Source: Mesobacterium_A sp034670065
Lineage (GTDB): Bacteria > Pseudomonadota > Alphaproteobacteria > Rhodobacterales > Rhodobacteraceae
NCBI GenBank assembly: GCA_034670065.1
Contig: JAXMOG010000004.1
Span: forward strand, 267,106-331,105
Length of the DNA stretch: 64,000 nucleotides
Direction: 5' to 3'
The position numbers were made by a program, and so were the translations under genes. The notes beneath the pieces were generated by a model. The model saw only the letters and a program-made list of their open reading frames with translations. It did not search any database and was not told where the DNA came from. Below are positions 35,265 through 44,702 of the stretch, in pieces (within the stretch, counting starts at the first letter, position 1; each line of letters begins with the position of its first letter).

Positions 35265-36755
35265 ATGAAAACCGTCAAGTTGTCTGATGTAGACAATGTC
35301 ATGACCGCCTCTGCGCCTCTCCAGATTGGGGAGGCCGGCGCAACCGAAATGATCCCACGCGGGCACAAGATTGCGACCCAGGATATTCCCAAGGGGGCCG
35401 CGGTGCAGAAATACGCACAGGTGATTGGCTATGCCGCGCAAGATATCCGTGCAGGTGCGCATGTGCATACGCACAATCTTGAATTCCGCAATGTCACCGC
35501 GGAATACGAATTTGGCACCAATCTGCGCCCGGTTGCACCGGCCACACAGCTTGACAGTTTTCAAGGCTATCGTCGCGCGTCCGGTCGGGTGGGCACACGC
35601 AACTACATCGCCATTCTGACGTCGGTCAATTGTTCGGCCACAGCCGCGCGGATGATTGCCGCCCATTTCACGCCTGAGCGCTTGGCCGATTTTCCCAATG
35701 TTGATGGGGTTGCAGCCTTTGTTCACGGAACGGGTTGCGGCATGGCCGATTCCGGAGATGGTTTCGAAGCATTACAGCGCGTGATGTGGGGCTATGCGCG
35801 CAATCCAAACGTCGGTGCGGTTCTGATGGCCGGGCTGGGGTGCGAGATTAACCAGATCGATTGGTTGGTCGAAGCCTATGGTCTGACACCGGGCCCCCTG
35901 TTCCAATCGATGAATATTCAGGATGTTGGCGGTCTGCGCAAAACGATTGAACTGGGCATCAAGAAGGTCGAAACCATGCTGCCCGTCGTAAACGATGTTC
36001 AGCGCGAAACCTGCCCGGCGTCTGAGCTGATGGTTGGTCTGCAATGTGGCGGGTCCGATGCATGGTCGGGCATCACGGCCAACCCGGCGGTGGGCCATGC
36101 CTGTGATCTGCTGGTGGCCCAAGGCGGCACTGGCGTTCTGGCTGAAACCCCCGAAATTTACGGCGCCGAGCATTTGTTGACGGCCCGCGCAGCCACGCCC
36201 GAGATTGGTGAAAAGCTAATTGGTCTAATCCGCTGGTGGGAAGATTACACCGCTCGCAACAAAGGCAGCATGGATAACAACCCCAGCCCCGGCAACAAAA
36301 AGGGCGGCCTGACCACGATCCTAGAGAAGTCTTTGGGCGCGGCAGCCAAGGGCGGCACCACGCCGTTGACCGGCGTTTACAAATACGCCGAACAGGTCAC
36401 CGCCAAGGGGTTCACCTTTATGGACAGCCCCGGATATGACCCTGCCTCGGTGACGGGACAAATCGCCAGCGGGTGCAATCTGATCTGCTTCACCACCGGT
36501 CGCGGCTCTGCCTTTGGCGCGAAACCAACACCGTCGATGAAAGTGGCCACCAACACCCAGATGTATGATCGCATGACCGAAGACATGGACGTGAACGCCG
36601 GGCGCATCCTGACAGATGGCGCCACTGTCGAAGAGGTCGGACAAGAGATTTACCAAATGTGGTTGCGCATGGCGTCGGGGGAAGAGACCAAATCCGAAGC
36701 ACAAGGTCTGGGCGATTTCGAATTTGTTCCATGGCAAATCGGCGCGGTGATGTAA
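35265..36755 (+). CDS. UxaA/GarD-family altronate/galactarate-type dehydratase
   Basis: 496 residues from ATG 35265 (AAGGA at 35250-35254); the frame opens earlier at 35211, overlapping the PhyH gene. An N-terminal SAF domain (about residues 20-85, PRGHKIATQDIPKG and GAHVHTHNLEF) is followed by the catalytic domain with HGTGCGMADSGDG, QCGGSDAWSGITANP and DSPGYDPASVTGQIASGCN. The family eliminates water from altronate, galactarate or related acids using a metal. The exact acid is not clear from sequence. Confidence 0.9.
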   Translation: MKTVKLSDVDNVMTASAPLQIGEAGATEMIPRGHKIATQDIPKGAAVQKYAQVIGYAAQDIRAGAHVHTHNLEFRNVTAEYEFGTNLRPVAPATQLDSFQGYRRASGRVGTRNYIAILTSVNCSATAARMIAAHFTPERLADFPNVDGVAAFVHGTGCGMADSGDGFEALQRVMWGYARNPNVGAVLMAGLGCEINQIDWLVEAYGLTPGPLFQSMNIQDVGGLRKTIELGIKKVETMLPVVNDVQRETCPASELMVGLQCGGSDAWSGITANPAVGHACDLLVAQGGTGVLAETPEIYGAEHLLTARAATPEIGEKLIGLIRWWEDYTARNKGSMDNNPSPGNKKGGLTTILEKSLGAAAKGGTTPLTGVYKYAEQVTAKGFTFMDSPGYDPASVTGQIASGCNLICFTTGRGSAFGAKPTPSMKVATNTQMYDRMTEDMDVNAGRILTDGATVEEVGQEIYQMWLRMASGEETKSEAQGLGDFEFVPWQIGAVM

Positions 36756-36795
36756 CGGCAATGACCATGGGACCAAACGTGTTGGGGAACATTTT

Positions 36796-37857
36796 ATGAC
36801 CAAGCTACCACTATGCGTCGTTGGCGCAGGCTCTATTGGGCAGCGTCACATCGAGGTGGCGCTGAAGTCGGAACATGTGGAACTGACCGCTGTGGTTGAA
36901 CCCTTTGCCAAACAGCGCGCCGCGATGGCTGAAAAGGGCCTGCCTGTGTTCGCCGATCTGGATCAGGTTCCAGCCAAGACACGCGCGGCCATTGTCGCCA
37001 CCCCCACCCCGGATCATCACATCAGCGCCACAGCCTGTCTGTCGCGCGGTTGGGCCGTGATCGTTGAAAAGCCCGCCGCAGGCACTTTGGGCCAAGCAAT
37101 GGCATTGGTCGCATCGGCCGAGGCATTGGATGTGCCCTTGTTCGTCGGCCATCATCGGCGGTGCCATCCCTTCTCAATTGCCGGGCGGGCCGCCTTGGCC
37201 GAAATCGGGGATTTGGTTGGCGTTCAGGGGCTTTGGTCTGTGCGCAAACACAACAGCTATTACGATGTGGATTGGCGCCGCGCGCCTGGCGCCGGGCCGC
37301 TGCTGACCAACCTGACACATGAAATCGACCTGTTGCGCTTTTTGGTGGGTGAGATGACAGAGGCCAGCGCCTTGTTGTCGTCTGCACGCCGCGGTTTCGT
37401 GATCGAGGATACAGCCTCTATCGCCTTCCGCTTTGCCAATGGGGCACTCGGGTCATTTTTGATGTCAGATGCCGGGGCGTCGCCTTGGTCATTCGAAGCC
37501 GCCACATATGAAAACCCCGCCATCGCTGGATCAGGCGAAGACTACTTGCGCCTTGTGGGCACCGAGGGCGCCTTGGCGTTCCCCACTCTCACACGATGGG
37601 GCCGCAGCGATGATGGCGAAATTGAATGGTCAAAACCGCTTCGCCGCAATGACGGACAGCGCTTTGACCGGATCGACCCGTTGCTGGCACAGATTGACCG
37701 TTTTGCGGCCGTGGTCGCAGGACGTGAAGATGATGTGCTGTGCACCGGTCAGGACGGTATCGCCGCAATGGAAATGACGCTCGCCGCTGCTTTGTCGGGC
37801 CAATTGGGCCGCCCGGTAAAAGCCGGTGACGTGCCCGCAGATTACACAGGAGTTTAA
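36796..37857 (+). CDS. Gfo/Idh/MocA-family NAD(P)-dependent oxidoreductase
   Basis: 353 residues. Rossmann motif VVGAGSIGQRHIEVAL; the family's EKPAAGTLGQA segment carries the conserved Lys; VGHHRRCHP and WRRAPGAGPLLTNLTHEIDLLRF (split, with the HEID motif) line the substrate site. Acts on sugars, cyclitols or sugar acids. Same operon as the dehydratases. Confidence 0.9.
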   Translation: MTKLPLCVVGAGSIGQRHIEVALKSEHVELTAVVEPFAKQRAAMAEKGLPVFADLDQVPAKTRAAIVATPTPDHHISATACLSRGWAVIVEKPAAGTLGQAMALVASAEALDVPLFVGHHRRCHPFSIAGRAALAEIGDLVGVQGLWSVRKHNSYYDVDWRRAPGAGPLLTNLTHEIDLLRFLVGEMTEASALLSSARRGFVIEDTASIAFRFANGALGSFLMSDAGASPWSFEAATYENPAIAGSGEDYLRLVGTEGALAFPTLTRWGRSDDGEIEWSKPLRRNDGQRFDRIDPLLAQIDRFAAVVAGREDDVLCTGQDGIAAMEMTLAAALSGQLGRPVKAGDVPADYTGV

Positions 37858-37858
37858 T

Positions 37859-38752
37859 ATGCCAAATCCAAAAATCGGGTTCATCGGTCTGGGCCTTATG
37901 GGGCGGGCTATGGTGAAATGCCTGCAAACAGCTGGGTATGACGTTACCGTACTGGGCCACAAAGACAGAACAGGTGTCGACGCGGCCGTGGCTGCTGGCG
38001 CAACAGAAGCTGCAGATGCCAAGGCCCTGACAGAGGCCAGCGATATCATCATGCTGTGCATGGGCACCTCTGACCAAGTTGAATCCCGCATCTACGGCCC
38101 ATCTGGCGTTTTGGCCGGGGCGCAAAAGGGGCAGATTGTCATCGACTTTGGAACATCCCTGCCCGGCTCTACCCTGAAAATCGGAACAGATCTGGCTGAA
38201 AAGGGCGCAACCTATTTGGACGCCCCATTGGGCCGCACACCGGCCCATGCCGCAGATGGTTTGCTGAACATCATGTGCGCCGGCGACAAGGACGCCTTTG
38301 ATACGGTAAAACCCGTGCTGGATGTGTTGGGCGAAAACGTCTTTCACCTTGGCAAGGCCGGGAATGGCCACACCATCAAGCTGATCAATAATTTCTACGC
38401 GATGACATCTGCGATGGCGATGGCCGAAGCATTTGCCATGGCAGACGCTGCCGATATCGAACGCAACGCGCTGTATGACGTTCTGGCCGCTGGTCCGAAC
38501 CATTCCGGCATGATGGATTTCATTCGCAACTACGCTGTCGAAGGACAGATTGATCTGGCATTCTCTGTCGAAAATGGCGCGAAGGATGTTGGCTATTATC
38601 GGAAAATGGCCGAAGACTTGAATTGCAACAGCCGTATGTCTGGCGCAGCACTCTCTACATTGACCGAAGCACGCGACAGCGGCTCAGGCGCGATCATGGT
38701 GCCGCAAATGGTGGACTGGCTTGTTCAAAACCTTGGAAAGGACCAAGCATGA
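37859..38752 (+). CDS. Beta-hydroxyacid dehydrogenase (3-hydroxyisobutyrate dehydrogenase family)
   Basis: 297 residues from ATG 37859 behind AGGAG (37848-37852); an earlier in-frame ATG overlaps the upstream gene. Cofactor motif GFIGLGLMGRAMVK; catalytic Lys in GNGHTIKLINNFYAM; DAPLGRTPAHAADG is the substrate loop. Likely tartronate semialdehyde- or tetronate-type reductase. Its stop overlaps the next start (ATGA). Confidence 0.9.
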   Translation: MPNPKIGFIGLGLMGRAMVKCLQTAGYDVTVLGHKDRTGVDAAVAAGATEAADAKALTEASDIIMLCMGTSDQVESRIYGPSGVLAGAQKGQIVIDFGTSLPGSTLKIGTDLAEKGATYLDAPLGRTPAHAADGLLNIMCAGDKDAFDTVKPVLDVLGENVFHLGKAGNGHTIKLINNFYAMTSAMAMAEAFAMADAADIERNALYDVLAAGPNHSGMMDFIRNYAVEGQIDLAFSVENGAKDVGYYRKMAEDLNCNSRMSGAALSTLTEARDSGSGAIMVPQMVDWLVQNLGKDQA

Positions 38753-39474
38753 GATTGAAGGGAAAACGCGCCTTTGTAACGGCAGCGGGACAAGGAATTG
38801 GGCGTGCCATTGCCGAAGCATACTTGCGTGAAGGCGCGCATGTCACAGCCACGGATTTGAACGGAGATCTGTTGACCGGGCTGGACGGGGCCGAGGTTTT
38901 CGCGCTGGACGTCACCGATAAAGCTGCGGTGACACAGGCGATCCAAGCCGCAGCACCAGATATTCTGTCCAACAACGCTGGCTTCGTACACAGTGGCGCC
39001 TTGTTGGATGCCACGGATGAAGATTTTGACTTTGCCTTCACCCTGAATGTGCGGTCCCAATTCCACACAATGCAAGCGGCCCTGCCCGGCATGGTGGAAC
39101 GCGGCGGCGGATCAATCGTGAATATCGCCTCTGTTGCGGGATCAATCGTGGCGGCCCCAAATCGCTGTATCTATGGCGCGTCCAAAGCCGCTGTGATCGG
39201 GCTGACGAAATCGGTCGCGCTGGACTATGTGACCAAGGGCATTCGCGTCAACGCGATCTGCCCCGGCACCGTAGACAGCCCATCATTGCACGACCGTCTG
39301 CGCGCAATGGGGGACTATGACGCTGCCTATAAAGCCTTTGTTGAACGCCAGCCTATGGGTCGAATTGGCTCCGCAGAAGAGATTGCCCATTTGGCGGTGT
39401 ATCTGGGATCAGATGAATCCGCCTTCACCACAGGCCAGGCGCACGTGATCGATGGGGGTTGGGCCGTAGGCTGA
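38749..39474 (+). CDS. SDR dehydrogenase, 2-keto-3-deoxy-L-fuconate dehydrogenase / DHRS6-like
   Basis: 241 residues from ATG 38749 (ATGA overlap). Cofactor motif TAAGQGIGRAIAEAY, LSNNAG, catalytic Tyr-x3-Lys in YGASKAAVIG, and ICPGTVDSPSL. The short N-terminal half and the TDLNGDLL cofactor-specificity loop resemble the DHRS6/KDF dehydrogenase group. Would oxidise a 2-keto-3-deoxy acid to the 2,4-diketo form, the substrate type of the FAH enzyme at 27759-28604. Confidence 0.85.
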   Translation: MRLKGKRAFVTAAGQGIGRAIAEAYLREGAHVTATDLNGDLLTGLDGAEVFALDVTDKAAVTQAIQAAAPDILSNNAGFVHSGALLDATDEDFDFAFTLNVRSQFHTMQAALPGMVERGGGSIVNIASVAGSIVAAPNRCIYGASKAAVIGLTKSVALDYVTKGIRVNAICPGTVDSPSLHDRLRAMGDYDAAYKAFVERQPMGRIGSAEEIAHLAVYLGSDESAFTTGQAHVIDGGWAVG

Positions 39475-39477
39475 CCG

Positions 39478-40380
39478 ATGGCAATCGCTAAACCCAGAGA
39501 AGAGAAAACCGCAGCTGGCGTCGCACTGATGATGCTGGCTGTCGTTTTTTTTACTTGCATCGACACCTCTGGAAAATGGTTGATGCTCAGTGGTTTACCG
39601 CTGCTGCAGGTGGTGTTTGTCCGCTATGCTGGGCACCTGCTTGTCGCGCTGTTTCTGTATATCCCGCAAGAGGGGCTTTCGGTATTCCGATCCAACCGGC
39701 CGCTCTTGCAATTGCTGCGCTCGGCCTTGTTGCTGGGCAGCACAACCTTTAATTTTCAAGCGCTTAACTACCTTCCCATTACATTGACGACCACGATCAT
39801 GTTCGCCGGTCCAATCGTGGTTACGTTGCTGGCGATCCCGGTTTTGGGCGAACGTGTTGGCGTGCGACGTCTTGTTGCCGTTTGCACTGGTTTCATTGGC
39901 GTTTTGATTGTGATTCAGCCATGGGGCGTTGCGTTTCACCCGGCCATGTTCTTCAGCCTGGGCGCGCTTTGCTGTGCGTCGATGTACTTCATCATGACGC
40001 GCTTGCTGGCAGGCGTCGAAGGCAATTCGACCCAGCAAATCTGGTCCAGCGCCACAGCAGCGGCTGTGTTGTTGCCATTGGCGTTGGGGAACTGGATCTG
40101 GCCTGAAACCCCCCTGCAATGGGCTGTGTTTACAATGATCGGGGTGTTTGGGGCGATGGGCCATATCTGCGCAACCGTCGCGCATCGCTGGGCGGATGCG
40201 TCGATCCTTGCGCCGGTGGTCTATATTCAGGTCTTCACCGCAGCCTTGGCGGGTATTCTTGTCTTTGCAACCTGGCCAACAGTTTGGACAGTGGCAGGTG
40301 GCGCGGTGATTATCGCGTCTGGTCTGTATATCTGGCAACGTGAGCGCGTGAAAAAGGCAGCCGCCGTAGGAAACCTTTGA
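39478..40380 (+). CDS. DMT-superfamily (EamA) transporter
   Basis: 300 residues, ten hydrophobic helices arranged as two EamA repeats (ALMMLAVVFFTCIDTSGKWL opens the first; LNYLPITLTTTIMFAGPIVV is conserved). Exports or imports small metabolites. Begins 3 nt after the SDR stop and ends the operon before the terminator at 40416. Confidence 0.88.
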   Translation: MAIAKPREEKTAAGVALMMLAVVFFTCIDTSGKWLMLSGLPLLQVVFVRYAGHLLVALFLYIPQEGLSVFRSNRPLLQLLRSALLLGSTTFNFQALNYLPITLTTTIMFAGPIVVTLLAIPVLGERVGVRRLVAVCTGFIGVLIVIQPWGVAFHPAMFFSLGALCCASMYFIMTRLLAGVEGNSTQQIWSSATAAAVLLPLALGNWIWPETPLQWAVFTMIGVFGAMGHICATVAHRWADASILAPVVYIQVFTAALAGILVFATWPTVWTVAGGAVIIASGLYIWQRERVKKAAAVGNL

Positions 40381-40415
40381 TCAACCATCGCTGACGACCA
40401 AAAACAGTCGAGGAT

Positions 40416-40449
40416 ATGCCTGCGGAAACCTCCGCAGGCATGTTTGTTT
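40416..40449. terminator. Bidirectional hairpin terminator
   Basis: ATGCCTGCGGA (40416-40426), loop AACC, TCCGCAGGCAT (40431-40441), followed on the plus strand by GTTTGTTTT. Lies between the convergent EamA and SDR genes. Confidence 0.85.
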
Positions 40450-41186
40450 TAGCCGCGCCCGATATAGGGCATCGCCGTCGCCATCACTGTCATGAACTGC
40501 ACATTCGCATCCAGCGGCAGAGACGCCATGTGCAAAACAGACTTGGCCACGTTGCTGACATCCATCACCGGCTCAACCGCGATAGAACCATCCGCCTGTG
40601 GCACGCCCTTGGTCATTTTTTCGGCCATGTCCGTCAGCGTGTTGCCAATGTCGATCTGCCCACATGCAATGTTGAACGGGCGCCCATCCAAAGACACAGA
40701 CCGCGTCAAACCGGTGATCGCGTGTTTGGACGAGGTATAAGGCGCCGAGCCCCAGCGCGGCACATACGCCGAAACTGAGCCATTGTTGATGATGCGCCCA
40801 CCTTGTGGGTCTTGAGCCCGCATCCGGGCAAACGCCGCTCGCGCACAGACAAATGAACCGGTCACGTTGATATCTATGCAGCGGCGCCAATCGGCCACGT
40901 CCACCTCATCAATCGTGCCCCCCGGAAGCGATATTCCCGCGTTGTTAAACAGCGCGTCGATCCGCCCCCACTTGGCCATAGCCGTATCAAAGGCCGCCTC
41001 CACTTGGGCCTCGTCCACAACGTCTGCAGGCAGGGCCAGCGCATTTTCGTGCTGATCCGCCAATGCTTGGACCGAAGCGGCAGTGCGCGCCATGATCCCC
41101 ACACGCCATCCCGCCGCCAGAAATGATTCAACGCACGCCTTGCCGATCCCTCGTGCTCCGCCAGTGATAATAATTGACTGCGCCAT
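40449..41186 (-). CDS. Short-chain dehydrogenase/reductase
   Basis: 245 residues. TGGARGIGKACVESF cofactor loop, FNNAG, catalytic YTSSKHAITGLT. Downstream of the IlvD/EDD dehydratase on the same strand with an 88-nt gap holding a hairpin; probably part of the operon from the 43112 operator. Substrate likely a sugar acid. Confidence 0.9.
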   Translation of the reverse strand: MAQSIIITGGARGIGKACVESFLAAGWRVGIMARTAASVQALADQHENALALPADVVDEAQVEAAFDTAMAKWGRIDALFNNAGISLPGGTIDEVDVADWRRCIDINVTGSFVCARAAFARMRAQDPQGGRIINNGSVSAYVPRWGSAPYTSSKHAITGLTRSVSLDGRPFNIACGQIDIGNTLTDMAEKMTKGVPQADGSIAVEPVMDVSNVAKSVLHMASLPLDANVQFMTVMATAMPYIGRG

Positions 41187-41222
41187 ATTCGTTCCTTGTC
41201 TCGCTATCTATTGCAGCAAATG

Positions 41223-41254
41223 AGTTTGTGGCGGGGCTTTTACCCCGCCAAACT
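41223..41254 (-). terminator. Hairpin between the IlvD/EDD dehydratase and SDR genes
   Basis: TGGCGGGG (41229-41236) pairs with CCCCGCCA (41243-41250), extended by AGTT/AACT across a small bulge. It follows the dehydratase stop by 20 nt; no long U-tract, so partial termination or RNA stabilisation is more likely than full termination. Confidence 0.55.
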
Positions 41255-41274
41255 GACCCAGCCTGGGTCGTTGA

Positions 41275-43056
41275 TTAATGGTTGTCTCGTGCCAGGACGC
41301 GCGTGACCTTTTGATAGGCCGTAGCCAGCTCCAAACAGCCACCATCAGACAATTGCCCGACATGCGTTCTGTAAATTTCCTGCCACGGGGTTTGGTTTTC
41401 GATTTCTGGCGCTACCCACGCTGCCATGCGCGCCGCCCATTCTGCGTCATCCACCAAGGCGTTCATGGCAGAGTTATCCAGATCAAGCCGCACCATGTCG
41501 CCGGTTTGCAAATAGGCCAATCCACCGCCAACCACCGCCTCGGGTGAAGCGTTCAAGATTGATGGGCTTTCCGAAGTGCCGGATTGCCGCCCATCCCCAA
41601 CCGTGGGCAAATGATTGATCCCGGCCTTCACCAGCTCATCCGGCGGCTGCATATTGACCACCTCGGCACTGCCAGGATAGCCGACACAGCCGACATTGCG
41701 GATAAACAGAATGCTGGTTTCATCGATCTTCAGTTCGGGATCATTGATCCGGTCATGATAATCTTCGGGGCCTTCGAACACGATCGCCCGCCCCTCATAC
41801 ACATTCTCTTTGCCCGGCGTGGACAGAAAGCGTTCCTGAAAATCAGGGGATATGACCGAAGTTTTCATCAGCGCAGAGTCAAACAGATTGCCTGCCAACA
41901 CTTTGAAACCCGCGTTCGCCCGCATCGGCGCGTCATAGGACTTGATCACATCCAAGTCTTCGCTTTCGCATCCTTGCAGATTGGCCCCCATCGTCTGACC
42001 TGTGGCGGTCATGACATTCTCATGCAGTCGGCCAGCCTTACGCAATTCGCCCATCACCGCGGGCACACCACCCGCGCGGAAGAAACTTTCCCCAAGGTAT
42101 TCACCCGCTGGCTGCATGTTCACCAACAGCGGCACGTCAAACCCAACGGTTTCCCAATCCTTGATGTTCAGATCGACCCCTGCATGGCGCGCAACCGCCT
42201 GGAGATGCGGCGGCGCATTGGTTGACCCGCCGATGGCGGAATTCACCACAATCGCGTTCTCAAACGCTTCACGTGTCAGAATGTCGGACGGCTTCAAATC
42301 TTCAAGCACCATTTGAACAATGCGCTTACCGGTCTCAAAGGCCATGCCCATCCGCTCGCGGAAGGGCGCGGGAATAGCGCTGTTGCCGGTCAAAGACATG
42401 CCCAGCGCTTCGGCCATGGCGTTCATCGTGCTGGCGGTGCCCATTGTGTTGCAATGGCCCAGCGACGGAGCCGACGAACAAACCCGGCTCATGAATTCTT
42501 CGTAGTCGATCTTACCTTCCACCAACAGGCGGCGGCTCTCCCATACGATGGTTCCAGAACCGGCGCGCTTGCCTTTCCACCATCCATCCAGCATCGGGCC
42601 GCCGTTCAGCGCGATGGCAGGCAAATCCGCCGTCGCCGCGCCCATCAGCATCGCAGGTGTGGTTTTGTCACACCCGGTGGTCAGAACCACGCCATCAATC
42701 GGATAGCCGTGCAACACTTCGACCAGCCCAAGATAGGTCAGGTTCCGATCCAACGCCGCTGTCGGTCGTTTGCCGGTTTCCTGAATAGGGTGCACAGGAA
42801 ATTCCATCGGGACGCCACCCGCTTCGCGGATACCGGCCTTGATCCGATCCATCAGGAAGACATGAATCTTGTTGCAGGGGGCAATATCAGAACCGGTATT
42901 GGCGATTCCGATGATCGGTCGTTCACCTTGCAATTCTTCTCTTGTGTAGGCTTGGTTTTGATAACGCTCCACATACAAGGCCGTCATGCCCGGGTTATTG
43001 GGGTTGTCGAACCATTCCTGTGACCGGAACCGTTTGCCCGCGCGGGTATTTGACAT
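41275..43056 (-). CDS. IlvD/EDD-family sugar acid dehydratase (xylonate/arabonate dehydratase-like)
   Basis: 593 residues from ATG 43056, with GGAGG 6 nt upstream; the frame continues 25 codons through the operator, so I reject the longer form. Fe-S ligand cysteines are visible at Cys61 (SDIAPCNKIH), Cys129 (TTGCDKTTP) and Cys202 (GHCNTMGTAST). Length and motifs fit pentonate/hexonate dehydratases (XylD, AraC type) better than dihydroxyacid dehydratase. Produces a 2-keto-3-deoxy acid, potentially for the FAH-fold dehydratase at 51200. Operator at 43112-43127 lies 56 nt upstream. Confidence 0.92.
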   Translation of the reverse strand: MSNTRAGKRFRSQEWFDNPNNPGMTALYVERYQNQAYTREELQGERPIIGIANTGSDIAPCNKIHVFLMDRIKAGIREAGGVPMEFPVHPIQETGKRPTAALDRNLTYLGLVEVLHGYPIDGVVLTTGCDKTTPAMLMGAATADLPAIALNGGPMLDGWWKGKRAGSGTIVWESRRLLVEGKIDYEEFMSRVCSSAPSLGHCNTMGTASTMNAMAEALGMSLTGNSAIPAPFRERMGMAFETGKRIVQMVLEDLKPSDILTREAFENAIVVNSAIGGSTNAPPHLQAVARHAGVDLNIKDWETVGFDVPLLVNMQPAGEYLGESFFRAGGVPAVMGELRKAGRLHENVMTATGQTMGANLQGCESEDLDVIKSYDAPMRANAGFKVLAGNLFDSALMKTSVISPDFQERFLSTPGKENVYEGRAIVFEGPEDYHDRINDPELKIDETSILFIRNVGCVGYPGSAEVVNMQPPDELVKAGINHLPTVGDGRQSGTSESPSILNASPEAVVGGGLAYLQTGDMVRLDLDNSAMNALVDDAEWAARMAAWVAPEIENQTPWQEIYRTHVGQLSDGGCLELATAYQKVTRVLARDNH

Positions 43057-43111
43057 TGTTGACCTCCGTTGGGCGCATTCTTCGCGCCGTTGCCCTTGTG
43101 ACAGAATTTCA

Positions 43112-43127
43112 ATTTGGTATACCAAAT
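43112..43127. promoter_or_regulatory. GntR/FCD operator, site 3
   Basis: ATTTGGTATACCAAAT, a perfect 16-bp palindrome between the divergent dehydratase (start 43056) and secreted-protein gene (start 43163), near enough to control both. Confidence 0.78.
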
Positions 43128-43162
43128 GCAAGTGGATTCATGTCGCTTAGGGAGGAGCCGTC

Positions 43163-43651
43163 ATGAAGTTTTGTATTGTACCGGGTTTAACGACCTTGCT
43201 TGCGGGGGCGCTGTCGCTGCTTGCGGGTACCGCATCGGCAGATGTGGACAATTTGACCCTTGTTGCCTGTGTCCAGCAACATGCCGCCAAGGAAACGAAT
43301 CCGGCCGTTTGCGTGAATGAAGCGCTACAAGACTGCTTGTCCGTTCCCGCAGATTCGCCCTCTGTTGCCTCTGTCTGCTTTCGCGATGCCAACCAGGCTT
43401 TTGCCGATGGCATTGCGCAGCGGATGGCTCAACTACAGGCCGCGGCCCCAGAAAACATCGCGGCCATCGCCGGCATCGAAGTCAAATATGATCTGCTGTC
43501 CGGGATGACACAATGTGATCGACTGGCAGAACTGGCGCTGATCGGAAACGGTGCGATGCAGGACATTCAGCGCAGCAAAGATCAATGCGCCACGATCGCC
43601 ACCGGAATGGCCCATGTGCGGCTGTTGTGGCGATCGCAGGACTTGCAATGA
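43163..43651 (+). CDS. Secreted six-cysteine protein of unknown function
   Basis: 162 residues. Signal peptide with cleavage after about Ala26 (GTASA|DV). The mature part has six cysteines (36, 50, 58, 72, 117, 141), enough for three disulfides, and is mostly helical by composition. I recognise no family with confidence; a faint similarity in spacing to LprI-type lysozyme inhibitors is not enough for a call. ATG 43163 follows AGGGAGGAG. Its stop overlaps the azlC start (ATGA), and it lies 36 nt from the operator at 43112, so it is probably a regulon member in the periplasm. Confidence 0.8.
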   Translation: MKFCIVPGLTTLLAGALSLLAGTASADVDNLTLVACVQQHAAKETNPAVCVNEALQDCLSVPADSPSVASVCFRDANQAFADGIAQRMAQLQAAAPENIAAIAGIEVKYDLLSGMTQCDRLAELALIGNGAMQDIQRSKDQCATIATGMAHVRLLWRSQDLQ

Positions 43652-44361
43652 ACCGGAAACAGGCGTTCTGGCGCGGCTTTCGTGACTGCGCGCCATTCAC
43701 CATAATAGTTGCGCCGTACTCAATGCTGTTTGGGGTGGTTGCGCGGGACGCGGGGCTGGACGTTCTTCAGGCCATGTCGATGTCGGTTGTTGTGGTTGCC
43801 GGGGCATCCCAATTTACTGCGCTGGCTTTGCTGCAAGACAACGCGCCGTTATTCATCGCGCTTTTTACGGCTCTGGCGGTCAACCTGCGCATGGCCATGT
43901 ATTCGGCGGCACTGGTGCCCCATGTTGGACATGCCCCATTGGGGATACGCGCGCTGATGGCCTACCTTATGGTTGATCAGGCCTTTGCCGTCGCCGTGAA
44001 AACCTATGAAGAAAACCCGGCAATGAAGCCCGCTGTCAAAGTGGCCTATTACTTTGGATGCATGGCGGTGATTTGCCCGTTTTGGTATGCGTTCACCCTG
44101 ATCGGCGCTTTGGTCGGCCAGGAGTTGCCCGCCAGCCTGTCATTGGAATTTGCCGTACCAGTTTGTTTCATCGCACTTTTCGCGCCTTTGATGCGGTCTT
44201 TGCCGCATGTGGTTGCGGCGTTTGTATCCGGGGTCGGCGCAATAGTCTTTGCCGATGTTCCGTGGAGCCTTGGCCTGATCTTTGCAGCCGCCTGCGCCAT
44301 GATCGCGGGCGCACAGACTGAACTGTACCTGCGTCGTCGGTCCGGCGGAGCACGCGTATAA
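43648..44361 (+). CDS. azlC: AzlC-family branched-chain amino acid-type exporter, large subunit
   Basis: 237 residues from ATG 43648. Begins FWRGFRDCAPFTIIVAPYSMLFG and has AGASQFTALALL and NLRMAMYSAAL, all AzlC hallmarks; seven or eight hydrophobic segments. Works with AzlD, encoded next (TAATG overlap). The exported compound need not be an amino acid here. Confidence 0.9.
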   Translation: MNRKQAFWRGFRDCAPFTIIVAPYSMLFGVVARDAGLDVLQAMSMSVVVVAGASQFTALALLQDNAPLFIALFTALAVNLRMAMYSAALVPHVGHAPLGIRALMAYLMVDQAFAVAVKTYEENPAMKPAVKVAYYFGCMAVICPFWYAFTLIGALVGQELPASLSLEFAVPVCFIALFAPLMRSLPHVVAAFVSGVGAIVFADVPWSLGLIFAAACAMIAGAQTELYLRRRSGGARV

Positions 44362-44687
44362 TGTCTGATACCACTTTCTGGATTTTGACGATTTGCCTGG
44401 GCATCGGAACCTTCCTGATCCGCTTTTCATTTCTCGGTATTCTCGGCGGACGGCAGATGCCCGACTGGGCGCTGCTGCACTTGAAATACGTCGGTGTGGC
44501 GGTGTTTCCGGCTCTGGCCGTTCCGCTGATCCTATGGCCAGAAGCGCCACAAACCGCGATGGACCCATTGCGTATTGTGGCGGCAGCAATGACCTTGTTC
44601 GCGGCTATGCGCGGTTCCATTGTAACGGCCATCGCCGCCGGAATGGGCACGCTTTATCTGGGCAGACTTCTCATAAATTATCTTTAA
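44361..44687 (+). CDS. azlD: AzlD-family small membrane subunit
   Basis: 108 residues with four hydrophobic segments; FWILTICLGIGTFLIRFSFL and LLHLKYVGVAVFPALAVPLI match AzlD. Partner of AzlC; start overlaps the azlC stop. Confidence 0.88.
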   Translation: MSDTTFWILTICLGIGTFLIRFSFLGILGGRQMPDWALLHLKYVGVAVFPALAVPLILWPEAPQTAMDPLRIVAAAMTLFAAMRGSIVTAIAAGMGTLYLGRLLINYL

Positions 44688-44702
44688 CGTAAGGGCCTAA
44701 AT

